64,000 nt of DNA from Pleomorphomonas oryzae DSM 16300 (GTDB taxonomy: Bacteria; Pseudomonadota; Alphaproteobacteria; Rhizobiales; Pleomorphomonadaceae): contig NZ_AUHB01000015.1 of assembly GCF_000422965.1 (NCBI RefSeq), positions 1-64,000 on the forward strand. Direction: 5' to 3'. Positions within the stretch are counted from its first letter, which is position 1, and every line of letters begins with the position of its first letter. The notes under the pieces are model-generated. The model was not told the DNA's origin. It saw only the letters and a program-made list of their open reading frames with translations, and did no database searches. The translations under genes were made by a program, and so were the position numbers. Below are positions 7,610-17,618 of the stretch, piece after piece.

Positions 7610-9931
7610 ATGACCAAGGTCAACCGAATTGCCTTCATCGGCAACTCCTTACCTCGACGATGTGGGATCGCCACCTTCACCACCGAGCTGCAACAGGCGG
7701 TGGCCACCACCAAGCCCAGCCTCAAGACGTCGATCGTTGCCATGAACGACGGCGGGCGAACCTACGCCTATCCCGATACCGTTCGCGTCGAGATCGCTGA
7801 GGACCGGCCGGAGGATTATCTGGCCGCAGCCGAAATCCTCAACAGCAATCAGGTCGACGTGGTCTCCCTCCAGCACGAGTTCGGCATTTTCGGTGGCGAA
7901 GCGGGCAGTGACATCCTGCCGCTGTTGTCCCGTCTGGCGGTACCGGTGGTCACCACTCTGCACACCGTGCTGGCCGAACCGTCGGCCGCGCAGCGCCATG
8001 TGACCGAGCAAATTGCCAAAGTCTCGGCGAAGGTGGTGGTGATGGCCGAAAAGGGTCGTCGGATGCTGATGGACATCTATGGCGTACCGGCGGAGAAGAT
8101 CGAAGTCATTCCGCATGGCATACCGGACGTTCCCTTCGAGACGTCGGACCGCACCAAGCATGCCGAGGGCTATGACGACCGCAAGGTCATCCTCACCTTC
8201 GGCCTTTTGTCGCCCAACAAGGGCATCGAAGTGATGATCGATGCCATACCGACCATTCTGGCGGCATGCCCATCCGCCGTCTATGTGGTGCTCGGCGCCA
8301 CTCATCCGAGCTTGATCCGCGCCGAAGGCGAGGCCTATCGCAGACGGCTGATCGCCCGCGTCGAAGCGTTGGGTATCGCCGACCACGTGGTGTTCCTCAA
8401 TCAGTTCGTCGATCAGGCGACATTGCTCCGCTGCATCTCGATGTGCGACGTCTACGTCACGCCCTATCTCAATGAGGCGCAGATGACCTCCGGTACGCTC
8501 GCCTACAGCTTCGGGCTGGGCCGGGCGGTCGTCTCGACTCCCTATTGGCACGCCGCTGAACTGCTGGCCGATGGCGGTGGCATGCTGGTGCCCTTCAACG
8601 ATCGCGATGCGATCGGCGAGGCGGTGGCCGGCCTGCTTGCCGACGATGGCAAGCGGCAGGATCTGGCGCTCGGCGCCTATCGGCGCAGCCGTTCGATGAC
8701 CTGGAAGCACACAGCCGAGCGTTATATCAAGACGTTCGAGGGCGTGGTTGCCCAACGCTCGCAGCGCATGGTCGCGAGCGAAGATCCGACAGCTATCACC
8801 CGGGCGGTCACCCGCATACCGGAACTCAGGATCGATCATTTCCTGTCGATGTGCGACGATACCGGCCTCTTCCAGCACGCCGTCTACACGATCGCCGACC
8901 GGGACCATGGTTACTGTGTCGATGACAACGCCCGCGCGCTGCAGTTGGCAACGGTGCTGGAGCACGCTGGCGAAGCCGGTCCGCCAGATCACGTGGCGGG
9001 CCGCTTCGCCGCCTTCGTTCAGCACGCCTTCAACCCCGATAACGGACGCTTTCGCAACTTCATGAGCTTCGATCGCCGCTGGCTGGAGGATGTCGGCTCC
9101 GAAGACAGCCATGGTCGTACGATGTGGTCGCTCGGCGAATCTGCCCGCCATGCTGCCGATCTGTCGCGACGGCGCTGGGCGTCGGATCTTTTCGCCAAGG
9201 CCCTGCCGGTAGTCGAAGACTTTCGCTCACCACGCGCGCTCGCGGCCACGCTGCTGGGTCTCGTGCCGTTCCGTGCCGCTCGTCCTGACGACGAAACAGC
9301 CGGCCGACTGCAATTGCTTCTTTCCGACCGGCTGATGGCATCGATCGCCGCCGTAGAGTCGCCCGACTGGACGTGGTTCGAAGAGGGACTGTCCTATGAT
9401 AATGCGCGGCTGCCGCAGGCCCTGATTGCCACAGGTCTTGCCATCCGGGAGGGCGCGCTCGTTCGGGCTGGCCTCAGGGCCCTCGATTGGCTGGTGAACG
9501 TGCAGACGGCACCCTCCGGGCTGTTCCGTCCCGTCGGGTCGCACTCATTTGGGGCGTTGCGCCAGGCACCGGAGCCGTTCGATCAGCAGCCCCTTGAAGC
9601 CGCTGCGACGATCTCAGCCTGTGTCGTGGCGTGGAATGCCACCAAGAACCTAAAATGGAAGATCGAGGCAGAACGCGCTTTTGCCTGGTTCATGGGCGCC
9701 AACGACCTTTCCATCCCGCTCGTCGACATCAAGACGGGTCGGTGTCGCGACGGCCTGCATCCCGATCGTGCCAATGAGAACAGTGGCGCGGAATCGGTCG
9801 TGTGCTACCTGCTCAGCCTCGCCGAAATCCGCCAGCTGGCTCAGGTCCGCGAGGTTCAGTCGGACAGCGGGACGGTCGTCAAGCAGCTATTCCCACGCCG
9901 GCACTTGATGGCTTCGACGGCGGCCCAATAG
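7610..9931 (+). CDS. Two-domain glycosyltransferase (GT4) with C-terminal alpha/alpha-barrel-like domain
   Basis: 773 residues. Residues 1-400 form a GT4-type GT-B transferase: IGNSLPRRCGIATFTTEL at the start, VVSLQHEFGIFGG, and LTFGLLSPNKGIEVMIDA with the donor-site EAQMTSGTLAYSFGLGRAVVST region. Residues about 420-773 form a separate helical domain (HGYCVDDNARALQLATVLE, SEDSHGRTMWSLG) resembling six-hairpin glycosidases. Such fusions are linked to polysaccharide or mannoside metabolism in rhizobia; the exact product is unknown. The ATG at 7610 is chosen because AAGGA lies about 10 bp upstream and the conserved fold starts here. Confidence 0.85.
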   Translation: MTKVNRIAFIGNSLPRRCGIATFTTELQQAVATTKPSLKTSIVAMNDGGRTYAYPDTVRVEIAEDRPEDYLAAAEILNSNQVDVVSLQHEFGIFGGEAGSDILPLLSRLAVPVVTTLHTVLAEPSAAQRHVTEQIAKVSAKVVVMAEKGRRMLMDIYGVPAEKIEVIPHGIPDVPFETSDRTKHAEGYDDRKVILTFGLLSPNKGIEVMIDAIPTILAACPSAVYVVLGATHPSLIRAEGEAYRRRLIARVEALGIADHVVFLNQFVDQATLLRCISMCDVYVTPYLNEAQMTSGTLAYSFGLGRAVVSTPYWHAAELLADGGGMLVPFNDRDAIGEAVAGLLADDGKRQDLALGAYRRSRSMTWKHTAERYIKTFEGVVAQRSQRMVASEDPTAITRAVTRIPELRIDHFLSMCDDTGLFQHAVYTIADRDHGYCVDDNARALQLATVLEHAGEAGPPDHVAGRFAAFVQHAFNPDNGRFRNFMSFDRRWLEDVGSEDSHGRTMWSLGESARHAADLSRRRWASDLFAKALPVVEDFRSPRALAATLLGLVPFRAARPDDETAGRLQLLLSDRLMASIAAVESPDWTWFEEGLSYDNARLPQALIATGLAIREGALVRAGLRALDWLVNVQTAPSGLFRPVGSHSFGALRQAPEPFDQQPLEAAATISACVVAWNATKNLKWKIEAERAFAWFMGANDLSIPLVDIKTGRCRDGLHPDRANENSGAESVVCYLLSLAEIRQLAQVREVQSDSGTVVKQLFPRRHLMASTAAQ

Positions 9932-9993
9932 CCTTCCCGCTTGGGGCGCGGCGCCTCCCGGGGATTGCGCCCTGGGAGCCGCCGCCGCAAGTG

Positions 9994-10773
9994 CTAGATC
10001 TGCATGCCGCCGGAGACTTCGATGCGCTGGGCGTTGACCCAGCCGAAGTCGTCGGAGAGCAGGGCGGCGATCACCGGGCCGACGTCGTCGGGCTGGCCGA
10101 CACGGCCAAAGGCGGTGTGGGAGGCCACCATCTTGTTGACCTCGGGGTTGTCGCGGACGATGCCGCCGGAGAAATCGGTGGCGATGGCGCCGGGTGCCAC
10201 CATGTTGACGGCGATGCGGCGCGGCCCCAGTTCCTGCGCCATCTGGCGGGTGAGCGCCTCGACGGCGGCCTTCATCGGGCCGTAGATGGCACGGCCGGGC
10301 ATGGTGACGCGGGCAAGGCCGGAGGAGATGTTGATGATGCGGCCGCCGTCGTTGATCAGCGATAGCAGCGCCTGCGTCAGCAGGAACGGCCCCTTGAAGT
10401 GGACGGCGAACTGCTCGTCGAGCTCCGCCTCGCTGCCGCTTGCCACCGTGGCGGACGACGAGGTGCCGGCATTGTTGACGAGATAGTCGAAGCGCGTCGT
10501 ACCCATTTTGCCGAGGGCGGCCGACACCCGCTGAGCGAAATCGGCGAAGGTGGAGGCCTTGGCGACGTCGAGCTGCAGGGCGATGGCCGGTGCGCCGGCT
10601 TCGGTGGCCAGCGCCACCACCTTGTCCGCTTCTGCCTGATTTTGATGGTAGGTGAAGATCGAGCGCACGCCGCGTTTGGCGAGCGACAGGACGGCGTTGC
10701 GGCCGAGGCCCCGGCTGCCGCCGGTAATGATGGCGATCTTCTTGTTTGAATTCGCTGCATTTTCTTCGGTCAT
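9994..10773 (-). CDS. SDR-family oxidoreductase
   Basis: 259 residues. Rossmann motif TGGSRGLGRN (about 17-26), NNAG at about 100, and catalytic Ser plus YGPMK (Tyr and Lys) near 170 define a classical short-chain dehydrogenase. Substrate unknown; NADPH preference is suggested by Arg after the glycine motif. AAAAAGGAG stands before the ATG. It is divergent from the AraC-type gene at 10911, a common pairing in which the regulator controls the enzyme. Confidence 0.9.
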   Translation of the reverse strand: MTEENAANSNKKIAIITGGSRGLGRNAVLSLAKRGVRSIFTYHQNQAEADKVVALATEAGAPAIALQLDVAKASTFADFAQRVSAALGKMGTTRFDYLVNNAGTSSSATVASGSEAELDEQFAVHFKGPFLLTQALLSLINDGGRIINISSGLARVTMPGRAIYGPMKAAVEALTRQMAQELGPRRIAVNMVAPGAIATDFSGGIVRDNPEVNKMVASHTAFGRVGQPDDVGPVIAALLSDDFGWVNAQRIEVSGGMQI

Positions 10774-10910
10774 GATCCGCTCCTTTTTGAGAACTGTTGG
10801 CAAGTATAAGGGCGGGAGGCGGGGCACTTGAATGCCTGGATACGGCGAATTCTTGCCTAATCCTGCTCATCCGCCTAGGCTTGGTAGCGGAAATCAGCAG
10901 GGTGGCGGTC

Positions 10911-11828
10911 ATGATGGAAGAGTTGGCGGCAGCGATGCTCGCCTATACCGAACGGCAGACGGGCGATAGCCCCTATGTCACGGCCATCGGCACCATGGCC
11001 ATTCTCCGCTCTGACCGGCCGAAGCCGCCGGACCATCGGCTGGTGCAGCCGGCCATGTGCATCGTCGCCCAGGGTGCCAAGTGGGCCAACTTCGGTGACG
11101 AGCGCCTGGATTATCGGGCGGGCGAGGCGCTGGTGATCGGCGTCGAGGCGCCCTCGGTGGGGACGGTGAGCATGGCGAGCCCCGACAAGCCCTGCCTGGT
11201 GTTGGCCTTCGAACTCGATCTCGGCATTATGCGGGCGGTGGCCGCCGAGCTGCCGGCGCCGCCGCGGGCGAGCAAGGCTGGGCGCGGCGTGTTCGTGGTG
11301 GATGTCACGGGGCCGCTGACCGATTGCGCGTTGCGCCTCGTGCGCCTGCTCGACACGCCCGAAGCCATCCCGGTGCTCTATCCGGTGATCATGCGCGAGG
11401 TCTGCTACTGGCTGCTCACCGGGCCGCAGGGCGGCGACATGGCGCGCATGGCGCTTCACAATACGCCGTCGCAACGGGTGCTGCAGGCCATGCACTGGAT
11501 GCGCGATCATTTCGCCGAGCCGATGCGCGTCGACGACGCGGCGGCGGTAGCGCAGATGAGCCCCTCGGCCTTCCATCGCCAGTTCAAGGCGCTGACGGCG
11601 CTGTCGCCGCTGCAATACCAGAAACAGATGCGGCTTCTGGAGGCGCGGCGGCTGATGGCCTTGCACGGCAATACGGTGGAAGCGGCCGCCTTCGCGGTGG
11701 GCTACGAGAGCCCATCGCAGTTCAGCCGCGAATATGCCCGCCTGTTCGGCGAGCCGCCGAGGCGCGACCTCAAGCGCCTCATCGCCAACGCCGAGCTGGC
11801 CGACGAGGAGGTGCGGGGCGTCGCCTGA
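10911..11828 (+). CDS. AraC-family transcriptional regulator with AraC_N domain
   Basis: 305 residues. The N-terminal cupin-like AraC_N domain (about 20-185; QPAMCIVAQGAKWANFGD) is followed by two helix-turn-helix units (about 200-290; MSPSAFHRQFKALTALSPLQY, then FAVGYESPSQFSREYARLFG). ATG 10911 is chosen because AGGGTGG precedes it. It probably controls the divergent SDR and perhaps the VOC gene that follows. Confidence 0.88.
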   Translation: MMEELAAAMLAYTERQTGDSPYVTAIGTMAILRSDRPKPPDHRLVQPAMCIVAQGAKWANFGDERLDYRAGEALVIGVEAPSVGTVSMASPDKPCLVLAFELDLGIMRAVAAELPAPPRASKAGRGVFVVDVTGPLTDCALRLVRLLDTPEAIPVLYPVIMREVCYWLLTGPQGGDMARMALHNTPSQRVLQAMHWMRDHFAEPMRVDDAAAVAQMSPSAFHRQFKALTALSPLQYQKQMRLLEARRLMALHGNTVEAAAFAVGYESPSQFSREYARLFGEPPRRDLKRLIANAELADEEVRGVA

Positions 11829-11867
11829 GGGCGCATATTGGCGCAATTCGGTGGGAGAAGCGCGACC

Positions 11868-12257
11868 ATGACCGACGCCAAGACCAGGATTTTAGCCGCC
11901 GAGCCGCAGCTTTTCGTCGCCGACCTCGAAGCCGCCTTGGCCTTCTATGTCGGCAAGCTCGGCTTCAACGTCGTCTTCGCTTATGGCGAGCCGCCGTTCT
12001 ATGCGCAGGTATCGCGCGACGGTGCCCGGCTGAACCTCAGGCACGCCGACGGCCCGGTGTTCGACAATGGCTTTCGCAAGCGCGAGGCCGACGCGCTGTC
12101 CGCCACGCTGACGCTCACCGACGCCGAACCGCTCTATCGCGAATATCGGGCGGCCGGGGTGGCGTTCCACCAGGCTCTCAGGACCGAGCCTTGGGGCGCC
12201 CGTACCTTCGTGGTGGCGGACCCCGACGGCAATCTCATCGCCTTCGCCGGCAGCTGA
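11868..12257 (+). CDS. VOC-family (glyoxalase/bleomycin-resistance-like) protein
   Basis: 129 residues with two beta-alpha-beta-beta-beta units: LFVADLEAALAFYVGKLGFN at the start and FVVADPDGNLIAF at the end. This is the glyoxalase/dioxygenase superfamily fold. Metal ligands are not obvious, so it may bind a ligand rather than catalyse. GGGAGAAG precedes the ATG. Confidence 0.85.
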   Translation: MTDAKTRILAAEPQLFVADLEAALAFYVGKLGFNVVFAYGEPPFYAQVSRDGARLNLRHADGPVFDNGFRKREADALSATLTLTDAEPLYREYRAAGVAFHQALRTEPWGARTFVVADPDGNLIAFAGS

Positions 12258-12593
12258 CGCTCGCCGTGGGCGGCGGCGGCGACGCATTGAAGGTGACCGT
12301 GCGCCTGCCTCCTCCGACGATCGCGCACCCAGCGGTGGGCCGAAGGGCTCCCATGGCGACCCTGAGGGGGGAGGACGACGCTTTCGAGGCGAAAAACGGC
12401 AGCGTTAACCGGATCTCTGTGGTGCTATCAATCTTTCGGTCATAAATCCTGACCGATATATACATAATTGATTATACGTAGAGCGCCCGATTAGCCGCAG
12501 CGCGATACGTACAAGGAATATACTGGGCACTCGCCCGCCTGACGGCCGCAGGGCCTTCGGGCGAACCACTGGAAAAGGGGGCGACGAGAACAG
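12258..12593. other. Intergenic region with inverted repeat before DUF2336 gene
   Basis: No gene seen. An exact 7-bp inverted repeat TCGGTCA/TGACCGA with a 7-nt spacer lies at 12436-12456, followed by an AT-rich stretch (GATATATACATAATTGATTATA) that could carry a promoter for the DUF2336 gene. The repeat could be an operator. Confidence 0.45.
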
Positions 12594-13697
12594 ATGTTCG
12601 ATCAACTGATTGCCCTCAGCCAGGAGACGTCCAGCACCAGCCGTGCCGATCTTCTTAAATCCCTGTCTGGCCTGTTCGCGGACGGGGTCGAGAGCCATAC
12701 CGACCGAGAAACCGAGCTGTTCGCCGACATTCTCTGCCGGCTGATCGATCAGGTTTCGATCGAGGCGCGCGCCGAACTATCGCACCGACTGGCGCCGCTC
12801 ACCTTCACGCCGCATGCCGTGGCGCTGCGCTTGGCCACCGACGCCGAAAGAGAAGTGTTCGCGGTGATGCTGGAGCACTCGGTCGTACTGACCGACGCCG
12901 ACCTCCGCGCCATCGCTAGTTCGCAGAGCCAGGGGCATCTGCTGGCGATCACCCGGCGCAAGGGGCTCAGCGAGCGGGTGACCGACGTGCTGGCCATTCG
13001 CGGCAACGCGGCGGTACTGATCGCGGTGACCGACAACGCCTCGGCGCGCTTTTCCGAGCCGGGCGTCGAGTGGCTGGTCATGCGCGGCATCGACTATCCC
13101 AAGGTGCTGATGGCGCTGTCGCAACGCGCCGATATGCCGCGCGAGCGCCTTGTCCGTGCCATGGCCATGCTTGACGCCGACGCGCGCGCCAGGTTGGAAA
13201 ACCTCGTTGCCCTGGCGCCACGCCTTGCACTCATGCTGACGACCGAGGCGAGTGACAGCGCGCGGTGGAAAAAGGAAAGGCTGGAGCGGGAAATCGCCTC
13301 GCTGATCCGGCGCGTCAAGCAAGGCTACGTCACCCTTGACGATTGCATCGCCCGCTTTGCCCGCGAAGGCCGGATCGAAGTGATGGCCGAGCTGTTGACC
13401 CAGGCGACCGAGCTCGAGGAGGCGCACATTGCCAAGGCGCTTGCGCGCGGCAACGATCTGGCGCTGGCCGTGGTCTGCCGCAGCCTCAGCGTCAGCAACA
13501 ACGCCTATCTGATGCTGGCCCACATGCTGGCTGACCATCTCGGCCTGACGGCGAAGGATGCCCGGAGCTGGGCCAAGAATTATGCCGAGGTAGACCGCGC
13601 TTCGGCCGTGCGTGCCTTGCGCTTCCACCGGATGCAAACTGGCGTTGTGCAGGGCAGGACCACGCCCGGCCGCATGATGGCGGGACGGCCGAGGTAG
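12594..13697 (+). CDS. DUF2336-domain protein, copy 1
   Basis: 367 residues, mostly alpha-helical with HEAT-like spacing. The conserved core includes ADILCRLIDQVSIEARAEL and QGHLLAITRRKGLSERVTDVL, typical of DUF2336 proteins in alphaproteobacteria. Function unknown, with suggested links to c-di-GMP or stress signalling in other species. The downstream gene at 13965 is a clear paralogue over the full length. The C-terminal 20 residues are basic and differ from copy 2. Confidence 0.85.
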   Translation: MFDQLIALSQETSSTSRADLLKSLSGLFADGVESHTDRETELFADILCRLIDQVSIEARAELSHRLAPLTFTPHAVALRLATDAEREVFAVMLEHSVVLTDADLRAIASSQSQGHLLAITRRKGLSERVTDVLAIRGNAAVLIAVTDNASARFSEPGVEWLVMRGIDYPKVLMALSQRADMPRERLVRAMAMLDADARARLENLVALAPRLALMLTTEASDSARWKKERLEREIASLIRRVKQGYVTLDDCIARFAREGRIEVMAELLTQATELEEAHIAKALARGNDLALAVVCRSLSVSNNAYLMLAHMLADHLGLTAKDARSWAKNYAEVDRASAVRALRFHRMQTGVVQGRTTPGRMMAGRPR

Positions 13698-13964
13698 CAA
13701 TACCCGGCTGGCGAATGAGAAAGATTTGAATTTTCCCCGCAAGACTTTCGTAACGGTAATCTCGCGCAACTGTGGCATTCAACCACGTGTTAATGGTTGC
13801 AGATCAAGTTTCCCCTATTGGTATTTGCGTAGTTGGCATTTGGCGTCGCCGAAAACACCTCAGTCTCTGAGGGGAAATCGACGAAGTCTGACCGCCAGAG
13901 CAGTCGCCCGCCGACCATATTGGGTCGTATGGCCGGCGAGTGCTCCTGAAGGGGCGACTAGATC

Positions 13965-15041
13965 ATGCTGTTCGATAGATTGATTGCTCTCAGTCAGGAG
14001 AAGACCAGCGAAAAGCGCCGGGATCTCCTCGTCTTGATCTCCGAGCTGTTTACCGACGGCGCGGGAAACCATAGCGACGCGGAAACCAAGCTGTTTGGCG
14101 ATATCCTCTGCCGGCTGGTCGATCAGGTGTCGGTGGATGTGCGAGCCCAGTTTTCCGAGCAGATGGCGCCGATGGCCTGCACGCCGCATTCGGTGGCGCT
14201 GCGCCTTGCCCAGGATGAAGAACTTGCCGTTTCCGGCGTGATGCTGGAACAGTCCGAGGTGCTGACCGACGCCGATCTGCGCCAGATCGCTGGCTCACTG
14301 AGCCAGGGGCATCTTCTGGCGATCACCCGGCGCAAGGGACTCAGCGAAACGGTGACCGAAGTGTTGGCCGACCGTGGCGACGTGGAGGTTCTGGAGGGCG
14401 TGACCCATAACGCCACGGCGCGTTTTTCCGACTTCGGCCTCAAGCGGCTGGCGACGCGTAGCCTCGATTACCCCGAGGTACTGAGAGCCCTGTCGCGGCG
14501 GGCGGATGTGCCGTCCGACCGTCTGGCGCGGGCCGTGGCCTCGTTCGATGCCGAAGCGCGCGCCAAGCTGGAAAACCTCGTGGCTCTGTCGCCGGACTTT
14601 GCAGCCCTTCTTGTCAGCGAAGCGGCCGGCATCGCGCGCGAGCGCAAGCAGGAGCTCGAGCAGGAGATCTCGGCTCTGTTGCGGCGGATCAGCCAGCGGA
14701 TCGGCACGCTCGACGAGAGCATTACCGAATTCGCCCGCGATGGCCGGATGGAGGCGGTGGCTGAGCTGCTGACCCAGGTGACCGGGCTCGAAGACGCTCA
14801 CATCGCCAATATTCTCAATCACGACAATGACTTCGGCCTCGCGGTCGTCTGCCGCAGCCTGAGCATCGGCGACGAAGCTTATCTGAAGCTGTCCCAGTTG
14901 CGCGCCGAGCATCTCGGCCAGGCGGCATCGATCGCCGACGCTTGGGCCGGCAATTATGCCCAGATCGATCGCGCATCCGCCGATCGCGCCTTATACTTCC
15001 ACCGCATGCGCGTCGCCGCCCTGCGGGGCGAGAAGAGGTGA
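13965..15041 (+). CDS. DUF2336-domain protein, copy 2
   Basis: 358 residues, colinear with copy 1 (shared blocks LIALSQE, DILCRL, SVALRLA, LTDADLR, QGHLLAITRRKGLSE, ARAKLENLVAL). It evidently arose by tandem duplication. The two copies are separated by about 270 bp containing CCTCAG/CTGAGG, so each may have its own promoter. Both have a GGGGCGAC sequence shortly before the start codon. Confidence 0.85.
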   Translation: MLFDRLIALSQEKTSEKRRDLLVLISELFTDGAGNHSDAETKLFGDILCRLVDQVSVDVRAQFSEQMAPMACTPHSVALRLAQDEELAVSGVMLEQSEVLTDADLRQIAGSLSQGHLLAITRRKGLSETVTEVLADRGDVEVLEGVTHNATARFSDFGLKRLATRSLDYPEVLRALSRRADVPSDRLARAVASFDAEARAKLENLVALSPDFAALLVSEAAGIARERKQELEQEISALLRRISQRIGTLDESITEFARDGRMEAVAELLTQVTGLEDAHIANILNHDNDFGLAVVCRSLSIGDEAYLKLSQLRAEHLGQAASIADAWAGNYAQIDRASADRALYFHRMRVAALRGEKR

Positions 15042-15046
15042 TCCCC

Positions 15047-15952
15047 TTACGGTCGGCATATGGCCGCGACGATGCCGCGCAGCCAGCGGTGTGCGGGATC
15101 GGCCTCAAGGCGCGGGTGCCAGGTGAGCGATATGGCGATTTCCGGCGTTTCGACCGGAAGGTCGAAGGCGACAAGGTCTTCGGCTAGTGCCGCGCCGCCT
15201 ACCGGATGGAACGATGAGCGGGCGACCAGGGCCACCAGATCGGTGCGACGGGCTATGGCCAGCGCATCGGGAAAGCCGGGGACCACTGCGACGATTTGTC
15301 GCTTCAGGCCGAGATCTCCGAGCGCCGTATCGACCGGTCCCTCGGTCTCGCCTCGGCGCGACACCACCACATGGCGGCAGGCGGCATAGCGCGCCGCCGT
15401 CACCGGTTCGCCGAGCAGCGGGTGGTCGACACGCACCGCGCCGACGTAGCGGTCGCGGAACAACAGCGTGGTGCGCACTTCCGGCGAAGCGGCGCCGAGC
15501 ACGCCGATTTCAAGATCGATCTCGCCTTCGCGCAGCGCGGTCGCGTCCTTCACTGGCTTGGGCGCAAAGCGCAGCCGCGCGCCTGGCGCCGCCTCGCTGA
15601 CGGCGCTGACCAGCGGTGCGGCGAACACGGCGAGAAACCCTTCGCTGGCACACAGCGTGAAGGTGCGGTCGAGTGCCTTGAGATCGAGGCTATCACGACG
15701 CGGGCTCAGCACCGCTCTCGCGTCGCGGGCAAGTTCATGCACTCGGCCGGCTATCTCCTGGGCGCGCGGCGTCGGCACCAGACCGCGCCCGGCCCGCACA
15801 AGCAGCGGATCACCGGTGGCCTCGCGCAGGCGGGCGAGGGTGCGGCTCATGGCCGAGGCGCTGAGGCCGAGACGGCGGGCGGCGCCGGTAACACTGCCTT
15901 CCGTGAGCAGGGCGTCGAGGGCCGGCAGAAGGTTGAGGTCGATGTCATTCAT
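15047..15952 (-). CDS. LysR-family transcriptional regulator
   Basis: 301 residues. Residues 1-65 form the LysR winged helix (MNDIDLNLLPALDALLTEGS, ARRLGLSASAMSRTLARLRE), and the rest the two-lobed effector domain. It is divergent from the SDR gene at 16073 and probably regulates it. The start is set at MNDIDLNLL by family alignment; no clear ribosome binding site is visible, and an in-frame ATG exists at 15964. It ends 5 bp from the convergent DUF2336 gene. Confidence 0.88.
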   Translation of the reverse strand: MNDIDLNLLPALDALLTEGSVTGAARRLGLSASAMSRTLARLREATGDPLLVRAGRGLVPTPRAQEIAGRVHELARDARAVLSPRRDSLDLKALDRTFTLCASEGFLAVFAAPLVSAVSEAAPGARLRFAPKPVKDATALREGEIDLEIGVLGAASPEVRTTLLFRDRYVGAVRVDHPLLGEPVTAARYAACRHVVVSRRGETEGPVDTALGDLGLKRQIVAVVPGFPDALAIARRTDLVALVARSSFHPVGGAALAEDLVAFDLPVETPEIAISLTWHPRLEADPAHRWLRGIVAAICRP

Positions 15953-16072
15953 GGCGGGCAGCATGGCCTGGGCATGGCGTCTTGCGCAACATATCAATGC
16001 AGGCTGTGCGTCTGGCGCCTCATCCGGGTAGCGCGCATATGCGTTCCTGGTACATTCAGGAAAGGCATTGCC

Positions 16073-16771
16073 ATGACCCTTGGCTTCAAAGGCGACATCC
16101 TTCTCATCGGCGCGTCGCGCGGCCTCGGCCTCGCCATGGCCAGCGAATTCGTCAGCCGGGGCTGGCGCGTCACCGGCACGGTGCGCGGCACGAAGCGGAC
16201 GGGGCTGCAGGACCTTCAGGATCAACAAGGCGAGGCGGTGGAAATCGTCGAGCTCGACATGACCCGCATCGAGGATATCACCGCCCTGCATGAAAAGCTG
16301 GAAGGCCGCCGCTTCGACATGCTGTTCGTCAACGCCGGCATCGCCAACGCCAACCCGGAGGAGACCATCGGCGCCGTCTCCACCGAGGAGTTCGTGCGGG
16401 TGATGGTGACCAACGCGCTGAGCCCGATGCGGGTGGTGGAGCGGCTCGACCATCTCGTGGCGCCCGAGGGGCTGATCGGTGTGATGACGTCGGGCCAAGG
16501 CAGCATCACCAACAACGTCAAGGGCGGGCGCGAAGTCTATCGCGGCAGCAAGGCGGCGCTCAACCAGTATATGCGCAGCTACGCCGCCCGCGAGACTGGC
16601 CGCGCCCTGCGTTTGGTCGCGCCCGGCTGGATCCGCACCGACCTCGGCGGCCCCGATGCGCCCTTCACCATTGAGGAAACCGTGCCGAAGATCGTCGATC
16701 TGCTGATCGGCGACATGGGCAAGCCGGGGCTGAGATATCTTGACCGCGAGGGTAAGGATGTGCCGTGGTGA
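16073..16771 (+). CDS. SDR-family oxidoreductase
   Basis: 232 residues. The nucleotide-binding motif is GASRGLG (about 13-19), with NAGI near 88 and YRGSK (Tyr/Lys) near 159. Substrate unknown. AGGAAAGG precedes the ATG. It is divergent from the LysR gene, 120 bp apart, which suggests regulation by it. Confidence 0.88.
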   Translation: MTLGFKGDILLIGASRGLGLAMASEFVSRGWRVTGTVRGTKRTGLQDLQDQQGEAVEIVELDMTRIEDITALHEKLEGRRFDMLFVNAGIANANPEETIGAVSTEEFVRVMVTNALSPMRVVERLDHLVAPEGLIGVMTSGQGSITNNVKGGREVYRGSKAALNQYMRSYAARETGRALRLVAPGWIRTDLGGPDAPFTIEETVPKIVDLLIGDMGKPGLRYLDREGKDVPW

Positions 16772-16837
16772 GGCCGCATTCTATGGGGACAGGCAAAAGC
16801 CGCTAGGGTAAGCTCAGGGGCTCGTTCGAGGATTCTC

Positions 16838-17563
16838 ATGGTCCACTCAGCAGATTTGCCCGCCTTCATCCTTTCCGAAATCCGCATCGGTTCGGTGGCG
16901 GAGATCGGCCATAGCGGCATTCGATCGGCGATCGGCAAGCGCCCACTGGGAGCGCCGATTCGCATCGATCTCAACGGCCCCGTAGGCGACCAGCATGCTG
17001 AGCGCTTCCATGGCGGGCCCGAGAAGGCGGTGCTGCACTATGACAGCGCCCACTACGCGGCCTGGCAGGCGGAGTTTCCCGACATTGCCGCGGCCTTCCA
17101 GCCGGGCTCCTTCGGCGAGAATTTCGTGAGCATCGGCCTCTCCGAGGCGACGGTCTGCGTCGGCGACATCATGCGCGCCGGCAGCGTGCTGCTGCAGGTT
17201 TCGGAATCGCGCCAGCCCTGCTTCAAGCTCAACCACCGCTTCGGCAAGGACGGCATTTCGCGTCGCGCACAGGAGAGCGGCCGCACCGGTTGGTTCTACC
17301 GGGTGCTCGAACCCGGCGAGGTGGCGGCGGGCGATGTCATCACCGTGGTGGATCGACCGTTGCCCGATTGGCCGATCACCCGGCTGCAGCGCTACCTCTA
17401 CCATATGACCGACAACGTGGAAGCGGCGCGGCTGCTCAGCGAACTGCCCCATCTGTCCCCCGGTTTCCGGGCGCTGTTTGCCAAGCGTGTGGAGACTGGC
17501 CGGGTAGAGAACTGGGAGAGCCGGCTATCGAACGGGCCGGTGGGCAGACGCCCGTCGGCTTAG
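16838..17563 (+). CDS. MOSC-domain protein (YiiM-like)
   Basis: 241 residues. The MOSC core (about 40-160) includes GPVGDQHAERFHGGPEKAVL and GSFGENFVSIGL, and the conserved Cys in ESRQPCFKLNHRFG. MOSC proteins bind or transfer sulfur using a molybdenum cofactor, as in YiiM, which acts on N-hydroxylated compounds. GAGG lies about 7 bp before the ATG. Confidence 0.88.
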   Translation: MVHSADLPAFILSEIRIGSVAEIGHSGIRSAIGKRPLGAPIRIDLNGPVGDQHAERFHGGPEKAVLHYDSAHYAAWQAEFPDIAAAFQPGSFGENFVSIGLSEATVCVGDIMRAGSVLLQVSESRQPCFKLNHRFGKDGISRRAQESGRTGWFYRVLEPGEVAAGDVITVVDRPLPDWPITRLQRYLYHMTDNVEAARLLSELPHLSPGFRALFAKRVETGRVENWESRLSNGPVGRRPSA

Positions 17564-17618
17564 GGCAGTTTTCGCTTTCGCCCTTGCAGGCGCCGGTGCA
17601 GGGTGTCATGACTCCGCC

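Noticed and set aside
7649-9151. 500-codon minus-strand frame inside the glycosyltransferase
   Set aside because: Composition (His, Arg, Gly, Asp rich) is that of an antisense frame, and the opposite strand shows real GT4 motifs.
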